Shown piece by piece: positions 8,065 through 11,829 of a DNA stretch of 11,829 nucleotides; the stretch's first letter is position 1, and every line of letters begins with the position of its first letter. Source of the stretch: an uncultured Eubacteriales bacterium (GTDB taxonomy: Bacteria; Bacillota; Clostridia; Christensenellales; Aristaeellaceae). The stretch lies in assembly GCA_900553905.1 (NCBI GenBank), contig USFL01000020.1, forward strand, positions 1 to 11,829, in the 5' to 3' direction. Under the pieces are notes generated by a model that saw nothing but the letters and a program-made list of their open reading frames with translations, made no database searches and was not told where the DNA came from. The position numbers and the translations under genes were made by a program.

Positions 8065-9564
8065 TCACGCGCCCAGCCGGCCGGCGACGCTCTGCCACAA
8101 GTCAATCATCTCCTGCATACCGCGTTCCTCCAGCCCCTCCACAAACGTCTGGGCCTCGTCGGCATCCAGCTCCCCCAGCACCACGCGCGCCAGCGTTTCG
8201 TCCACATAGGCGCCCAGCTGCGATTGCAGCTCAAGCGCGCGTGCGCTTTCTTCCTCCGTGAGCGTATAGACGGGGAAGGGCTCGACCACGCAGGCGTTCA
8301 GCTTGCGAAGCTCCCCGTTGACGCGCTGCACGTTGTCCTCGTCGTAGCGGTCGTAGAAGGCGTCGGGGAAGAGCCAGGGCATGTCGCCCGTATCATAGAC
8401 GCTCAGCTCGCTGAGCGTGGAAGCGGTCATCGCCTCCAAGCCGCCCTTCCATGTCCAGCTGCCGTCCTCGCCCACGACGTAGTCCTCGCCCTCGGTTCCC
8501 GCCAGGGCCGCGATGGCGCCCTCCTCGGTGTAGAGCACGTCCACCCAGGCCAGCAGGGCGGCGGGGTCCTCGCAGGCGGAGGTGATGGCAAACGTGCCGC
8601 GCGTCACCTCGCCGCAAAGGTCGCGGTAGATCTGTTTTTCCTCAAAGACGAGCGGCTCCAGCAGCGCATAATCGACGGACATGTCATAGGGCACCAGGTT
8701 CACCGGCGTCGGCGCGAAAAACACGCCGTAGACCGCCTCCGCGTCCTCGTCGGTGATGCGGCGCAGCGCGTCGGCCGTGATAAAGCCGTCGGGGTCAAGC
8801 AGCCCCTCCTGATAGAACTCGCGCAGAGCCAGCGCCATCTCCCAGAAGCTCTCCTCGGCAGGCCAGTAATGCACCTGCCCGACCTCGTCGAGGTAGATGT
8901 TGTAGTCGTTGGCCGCCACGCCCCAGGCATGGGAGAAAAACTTCAGCTCCCACGGGCCCAGAAAGGCGAAGGGAATCTCGTCCCGCTTGCCGTTGCCGTT
9001 GGGGTCCCGGTCGCGGAAGGCCGTCAGCACCTCACGCAGGCTCTCCCAGTCCGTCGGGGCCTCCAGCCCCAGCCGTTCCAGCCACGTCTGGTTGATCCAC
9101 ATGGCGTTTTGCGGGGCCAGCTCCTGAATGGCGGGCAGCGCCACGATTTTTCCGCTGGGCAGCGTGATGGCTTCCCGCCAGTCGGGGTGTGCCTCCAGCA
9201 GCGCCCACAGGTTCGGCGCGTTCTCCTCCAGCAGCGGCCCGAGGTCGATGAGCTGTCCGCTGTCGGAATAGCGGATCAGTTCGGGCGTGGTCAGCGCCGC
9301 CTTGAACAGCACGTCGGGCAGCTCGCCGCCCGGCGCGAACATGGCGTCCTTGGCTTCCTGCCATTTTTCCAGGCTGGTATACTGGTCAAAGGTAAAGGTC
9401 AGACCCGTTCTTTCCTGCATGCGGACAAAAAAACCGTTGGTGTTCCAGTCGTGCGTGCTGCCCTCCCCGTCGTAGCCGGCCATGACAAAGTTCCCTTCCG
9501 CCATGGCGGCGGGAGCAAGGGCCAGAAGCAGGCAAATGAGGCAGCAAAAGGCGCGTCGTTGCAT
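8065..9564 (-). CDS. Extracellular solute-binding protein (ABC sugar type, LplA-like)
   Basis: A 499-residue secreted binding protein of the large family-1 type used by carbohydrate ABC importers. It starts MQRRAFCCLICLLLALAPAAMA, a signal peptide with likely cleavage after AMA (residue 22). The mature part has QERTGLTFTF, the ELPDVLF segment, LPAIQELAPQNAMWIN and an acidic loop RDPNGNGKRDEIPF (about 186-199) that resembles a calcium-binding D-x-N-x-N loop common in this family. The three cysteines sit inside the hydrophobic core and are not in a lipobox, so a lipoprotein anchor is not supported, unlike most Gram-positive binding proteins. No permease or ATPase gene lies in this window. ATG at 9564 is preferred over the ATG at 9570 because the GGAGGA SD is 8 nt from the former and 2 nt from the latter. 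The neighbouring kinase suggests a sugar ligand, but this is inference. Confidence 0.85.
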   Translation of the reverse strand: MQRRAFCCLICLLLALAPAAMAEGNFVMAGYDGEGSTHDWNTNGFFVRMQERTGLTFTFDQYTSLEKWQEAKDAMFAPGGELPDVLFKAALTTPELIRYSDSGQLIDLGPLLEENAPNLWALLEAHPDWREAITLPSGKIVALPAIQELAPQNAMWINQTWLERLGLEAPTDWESLREVLTAFRDRDPNGNGKRDEIPFAFLGPWELKFFSHAWGVAANDYNIYLDEVGQVHYWPAEESFWEMALALREFYQEGLLDPDGFITADALRRITDEDAEAVYGVFFAPTPVNLVPYDMSVDYALLEPLVFEEKQIYRDLCGEVTRGTFAITSACEDPAALLAWVDVLYTEEGAIAALAGTEGEDYVVGEDGSWTWKGGLEAMTASTLSELSVYDTGDMPWLFPDAFYDRYDEDNVQRVNGELRKLNACVVEPFPVYTLTEEESARALELQSQLGAYVDETLARVVLGELDADEAQTFVEGLEERGMQEMIDLWQSVAGRLGA

Positions 9565-9572
9565 GTGCATAG

Positions 9573-9578
9573 TCCTCC
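9573..9578 (-). promoter_or_regulatory. Ribosome binding site of the solute-binding protein gene
   Basis: GGAGGA on the minus strand, 2 nt from the ATG at 9570 and 8 nt from the ATG at 9564. The spacing favours the second ATG as start. The two would differ by only two residues (Met-His). Confidence 0.75.
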
Positions 9579-9597
9579 GAATGTGCATTTGCGTGGG

Positions 9598-9616
9598 AAG
9601 AACACATCCCGTTCTT
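9598..9616. promoter_or_regulatory. Perfect dyad at the expected transcription start (candidate operator)
   Basis: AAGAAC (9598-9603) and GTTCTT (9611-9616) are perfect inverted arms around a 7-nt spacer. The dyad begins 2 nt downstream of the -10 box of the minus-strand promoter, so it covers the start of transcription. That is a classic repressor position; a 5' mRNA hairpin is the alternative. The regulator is unknown. Confidence 0.45.
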
Positions 9617-9618
9617 TT

Positions 9619-9647
9619 ATTATACCTGATCGCCAAGTTTTTGAAAA
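9619..9647 (-). promoter_or_regulatory. Sigma-A-type promoter for the solute-binding protein operon
   Basis: A consensus -10 TATAAT (9619-9624, minus strand) lies exactly 17 nt from a -35-like TTTTCA (9642-9647, 4 of 6 matches to TTGACA), in an AT-rich island within GC-rich surroundings. Transcription would begin near 9612, giving a leader of roughly 50 nt before the ATG at 9564. A short dyad, AAAAC-C-GTTTT (9644-9654), overlaps the -35 and could bind a LacI-type regulator. It does not match a catabolite cre site well. Confidence 0.75.
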
Positions 9648-9663
9648 CCGTTTTGTAAAAATT

Positions 9664-10164
9664 TCAGCGTTCCCAGCGCAGGAGCATCTCCACCAGCTCG
9701 ACCTCCGCGCCGCCGAAAAGCTCCTTCTGCGACCGTCCCGAAGCGTGAAACCCCATATGCCGGTAAAATGCCTGGGCCTGCCGGTTTCCCTCCAGCACCC
9801 ACAGGCACACGCCGTCGCAGCCGTCCTCCCGGAGCCTTTGCAGGACCGCTTCCATCAGCCGGCGGCCATGCCCGCGCCCCATCGCCTCCGGCCGAAGGTA
9901 GAGACTAACCAGCTCGCCGAAGCCCTCGCGCCCCGGCTCGCGCGCATAGCTGACCATGGCGGTGCCCACGATCCGCCCATCCTCAAACGCTCCCAGCGAC
10001 GCGGAAGGGTCGGCCCGGACCATGCCGCTCCAGCGGTCGTGCGTCAACTTGTCCAGAAACGCCTGCGACAGAAGGCCCCGGTAACACGCCTTCCAGCTTT
10101 CGGCATACACATTTCCCACTTCGTCAAAGTCGTCCTGCGCGCAAAGCGGCCTGATCACGGCCAT
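9664..10164 (-). CDS. GNAT family N-acetyltransferase
   Basis: A 166-residue cytosolic single-domain acetyl-CoA-dependent acetyltransferase of the Gcn5-related fold. The start MAVIRPLCAQDD is the usual first strand of the family. The acetyl-CoA pyrophosphate loop is seen as LYLRPEAMGRGHGRRLM (88-104), and the C-terminal motif B as GNRQAQAFYRHMGF (126-139) with the usual Asn, Tyr and GF positions. The acceptor (protein N-terminus, polyamine, antibiotic or other small molecule) cannot be read from the sequence. ATG at 10164 is chosen because AAAGGAGG lies 8 nt upstream; a longer frame to 10206 would begin inside the -10 box of its own promoter. It is flanked by an upstream terminator and has its own promoter, so it looks monocistronic. 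The gap to the next promoter is small, and some read-through into the solute-binding protein gene is possible. Confidence 0.88.
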   Translation of the reverse strand: MAVIRPLCAQDDFDEVGNVYAESWKACYRGLLSQAFLDKLTHDRWSGMVRADPSASLGAFEDGRIVGTAMVSYAREPGREGFGELVSLYLRPEAMGRGHGRRLMEAVLQRLREDGCDGVCLWVLEGNRQAQAFYRHMGFHASGRSQKELFGGAEVELVEMLLRWER

Positions 10165-10172
10165 TTTTGCCG

Positions 10173-10180
10173 CCTCCTTT
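10173..10180 (-). promoter_or_regulatory. Ribosome binding site deciding the GNAT start
   Basis: AAAGGAGG on the minus strand, 8 nt before the ATG at 10164. This excludes the in-frame upstream start at 10206, which overlaps the -10 promoter box. Confidence 0.85.
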
Positions 10181-10204
10181 CCCGTCAAAATCAAAGCTGC
10201 AACC

Positions 10205-10233
10205 ATTATACCACCCGCCCGCCCGGATGACCA
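10205..10233 (-). promoter_or_regulatory. Sigma-A-type promoter for the GNAT gene
   Basis: A consensus -10 TATAAT (10205-10210, minus strand) lies 17 nt from TGGTCA (10228-10233, 4 of 6 matches to TTGACA). Transcription would begin near 10198, giving a leader of about 35 nt. It lies just after the terminator of the aminotransferase gene, so the GNAT gene is probably transcribed separately. Confidence 0.7.
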
Positions 10234-10241
10234 GCAGGATA

Positions 10242-10272
10242 GAAAAAAGCGCCTCCCGAATGAAGGCGCTTC
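10242..10272 (-). terminator. Intrinsic terminator after the aminotransferase gene
   Basis: On the minus strand AAGCGCCT and AGGCGCTT form a perfect 8-bp stem (10247-10271) with a 9-nt loop, and the stem runs directly into a T-tract (the plus-strand A run 10243-10248). It lies 16 nt past the aminotransferase stop and marks the end of the wbpD-wbpE-like transcript. Confidence 0.88.
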
Positions 10273-10287
10273 AACGCTTATCCCGCG

Positions 10288-11430
10288 TCAGTCCCGGCCC
10301 GCGAGGCAGTACTGCCGCAGGGCCTCTGCCACCCGGCCGATGTCCTCGCCGGTCAGGTAGGGGTGCATGGGCAGAGAGAGCACTCTGTCGCATGCAGCCA
10401 GGGCGCCCGGATACAGCGCATCGTCAAACTGCCGGTCCGCGTAGGCGGTCTGCTGATGGATGCACCGGGGATAGTAGACCATGCTGGGGATGCCGCGCTC
10501 CTTGAGGAAGCGCTGCGCCCCGTCGCGCCGGGCGCGGTTTTCCATAAGCACGGTGTACTGCGCCCAGCTGCTTCGGTACCCGTCGGGCACGCGGGGCGTC
10601 TCCACGCACCCGGCCAGCGCCTGCGAATAGGCGTCGGCCGCTGCGTTCAGCGCATCCAGCTCATAGGCGCGCAGCGCGCGCAGCTTGGGCAGAAGCACCG
10701 CCGCCTGAAGGGTGTCCAGCCGGCTGTTCATGCCGATGCGCTGGTTGTCGTACTTGTCGGAAACGCCCCTGCCGTTGGCCCGCAGGGAGCGCAGCAGCGC
10801 GTCCTCCTCCGCATCGTCCACAAAGACCGCGCCGCCGTCCCCGTAGCAGCCCAGCGGCTTTGCGGGGAAAAAGGAGGTGGCGGCCGCCTGCCCGAAAGCG
10901 CATGCATTCGCATCGCCGATGCGCCCGCCGTAGCCCTGGGCGGCGTCCTCCAAGATGCGCAGCCCATGGCGCACGGCGATTTCCGCAATGCGCGGATAGT
11001 CCGCCGGCAGGCCGAACAGGTCCACCGGAATCACCGCCGCGGGCCTCAGCCGTCCCTCGGCCTCGACCCGGCGAATGGCGGCCTCCAGCGCATCGGGGTC
11101 GATGTTGAAGGTGTCCAGCCGGATGTCCACCGGGATCATCTCCGCGCCCACGGTGGTGGCGCATCCGGCGGAGGCGAAATAGGTGAAGTCCGGCACGAAC
11201 ACCGCATCGCCCGGCCCCACGCCCCACAGCATGAGTGCGAGCACCAGCGCGTCGGTGCCGTTGCCGCAGGTCACGCAAAAGCGCCGCCCCACGTCGCTGG
11301 CCAGCGCTTCCTCCAGCTCGCTCACCTGCTCGCCCAGGATGAAATGGCCCTTTTCCAGCACTCCGGCGATGCCGGCGTCGATTTCCGCTTTCAGCGCGCG
11401 GTACTGCGCGCCCAGATCATGAAACTGCAT
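10288..11430 (-). CDS. wbpE: DegT/DnrJ/EryC1/StrS PLP aminotransferase, WbpE/WlbC-like
   Basis: A 380-residue fold-type I sugar aminotransferase. WbpE/WlbC converts UDP-2-acetamido-3-keto-glucuronic acid to the 3-amino sugar using glutamate. Evidence is a full-length DegT pattern: FHDLGAQY start, GHFILGEQVSELE, CGNGTDAL (55-62), EDAAQ (161-165), and TSFFPAKPLGCYGDGG (185-200) with the PLP lysine Lys191. NSRLDTLQAA, AQYTV, YYPRCIHQQ and LSLPMHPYL follow. The FFPAKPLGCYGDGG stretch and MHPYL ending are, from memory, very close to WbpE/WlbC. Assignment to this exact sugar rests mainly on the neighbouring WbpD-like acetyltransferase. The ATG directly abuts the upstream TAG, with GGGAGG at 11439-11444, 8 nt away inside the upstream gene, so coupling is likely. 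A terminator follows it. Other DegT enzymes (perosamine, viosamine) are the alternatives. Confidence 0.88.
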   Translation of the reverse strand: MQFHDLGAQYRALKAEIDAGIAGVLEKGHFILGEQVSELEEALASDVGRRFCVTCGNGTDALVLALMLWGVGPGDAVFVPDFTYFASAGCATTVGAEMIPVDIRLDTFNIDPDALEAAIRRVEAEGRLRPAAVIPVDLFGLPADYPRIAEIAVRHGLRILEDAAQGYGGRIGDANACAFGQAAATSFFPAKPLGCYGDGGAVFVDDAEEDALLRSLRANGRGVSDKYDNQRIGMNSRLDTLQAAVLLPKLRALRAYELDALNAAADAYSQALAGCVETPRVPDGYRSSWAQYTVLMENRARRDGAQRFLKERGIPSMVYYPRCIHQQTAYADRQFDDALYPGALAACDRVLSLPMHPYLTGEDIGRVAEALRQYCLAGRD

Positions 11431-11829
11431 CTATTCCGCCTCCCTCAGCCCCTCCCCGTCGGGAAGGAAGCGCCGCCCGCATTCCGGGCAGACCAGCGCG
11501 CCGCGCAGAAGCGCTCCGCACGTGCACACAAAGCCGTGCGGCCGCGCTGGCACGCCCAGCATGAGGGCATGGGGCGGCACGTCGCAGGTGACCACCGCGC
11601 CCGCGCCGATCATGGCGCAGCGGCCGATGCGGTGCCCGCACACCACGGTGGCGTTGGCGCCGATGCTGGCACCGTCCTCCACCACGGTGGGCACGAAATG
11701 CACAGAGCCCTTGGGAAACAGGGCGCGGGGCGTCAAATCGTTGGTAAACACGCAGCTGGGTCCGCAGAACACCCCGCGGCCCAGCGCAACGCCCTGATAA
11801 ATGCTCACATTGTTTTGCAGCTTGCAGCC
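11431..11829 (-). CDS. wbpD: Hexapeptide-repeat N-acetyltransferase, WbpD/WlbB-like (5' partial)
   Basis: These are the last 132 residues of a left-handed beta-helix acetyltransferase. The frame is open to the window edge and reads GCKLQNNVSIYQG before the GTG at 11808, so that GTG is internal and the true start is off-window. WbpD/WlbB acetylates the 3-amino group of UDP-GlcNAc3NA to give UDP-2,3-diacetamido-glucuronic acid. The fragment has hexapeptide repeats (SIGANA, MIGAGAVV, DVPPHALMLGVPAR) and GVFCGPSCVFTNDLTPRA, which resembles the WbpD/WlbB active-site region. The C-terminus has four cysteines spaced C-x-C-x9-C-x2-C (fragment residues 102-117), a possible zinc-binding knuckle. It is the gene immediately before the aminotransferase, so the two make consecutive pathway steps. 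The 6-dehydrogenase and 3-dehydrogenase would be expected outside the window. Confidence 0.85.
   Translation of the reverse strand, partial: GCKLQNNVSIYQGVALGRGVFCGPSCVFTNDLTPRALFPKGSVHFVPTVVEDGASIGANATVVCGHRIGRCAMIGAGAVVTCDVPPHALMLGVPARPHGFVCTCGALLRGALVCPECGRRFLPDGEGLREAE

Noticed and set aside
9642..9656. Possible catabolite-control (cre) site
   Set aside because: The sequence begins like a cre element, but the central CG is shifted by one base and the right arm ends in GT rather than CA, so it is kept only as an unnamed dyad.
8224..10230. A 668-codon open frame on the plus strand
   Set aside because: It runs antisense through the solute-binding protein and GNAT genes and across the AT-rich promoter gap between them, has no SD, and its translation is His/Gln/Arg/Ala-rich noise typical of antisense to GC3-rich genes.

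Overview
The window looks like chromosomal DNA from a GC-rich, low-oxygen Bacillota (clostridial) bacterium, probably an uncultured gut lineage. This rests on three things: strong AGGAGG-type ribosome binding sites before nearly every gene, near-consensus TATAAT promoters in short AT-rich gaps, and a deoB-punA-dacF gene order that matches drm-pupG-dacF of Bacillus. A placement near Christensenellales/Oscillospirales is only a guess. The coding strands are so GC-rich in third positions that long meaningless antisense ORFs appear everywhere.

Layout. Left part, plus strand (1-3180): the 3' end of a CNNM/HlyC-type CBS-domain membrane protein, then argH (argininosuccinate lyase), then an integral-membrane acyltransferase-3 protein whose start codon overlaps the argH stop (ATGA). 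Between the convergent gene groups (3181-3432) lies a non-coding stretch packed with perfect hairpins and bounded by related inverted palindromes. Its right end carries a T-tract and should act as the terminator of the plus-strand genes.

Middle part, minus strand (9647 down to 3433): a near-consensus promoter with two small dyads, a secreted extracellular solute-binding protein, a divergent galactokinase-family GHMP kinase, deoB (phosphopentomutase), punA (purine nucleoside phosphorylase) and dacF (D,D-carboxypeptidase). Gaps are short (9 to 90 nt), and two junctions share a TAAGGAGG stop/SD overlap. All five genes could therefore be one transcript joining sugar or nucleoside uptake, pentose-1-phosphate salvage and cell-wall trimming. 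The punA-dacF gap contains an RNA hairpin that may set dacF expression apart.

Right part, minus strand (11829 down to 9664): the end of a hexapeptide-repeat N-acetyltransferase (WbpD/WlbB-like) that runs off the window, directly abutting a WbpE/WlbC-like PLP aminotransferase. These are the last two steps to a UDP-2,3-diacetamido-glucuronic acid type sugar for surface glycans. They are closed by a clear intrinsic terminator. A GNAT acetyltransferase with its own promoter follows.

No tRNA, rRNA, CRISPR, phage, transposase or defence gene was recognised. The most unusual items are the hairpin-rich repeat at 3196-3406, the altered sugar-binding signature of the galactokinase homologue, the solute-binding protein without a lipobox, and the four-cysteine tail on the acetyltransferase.
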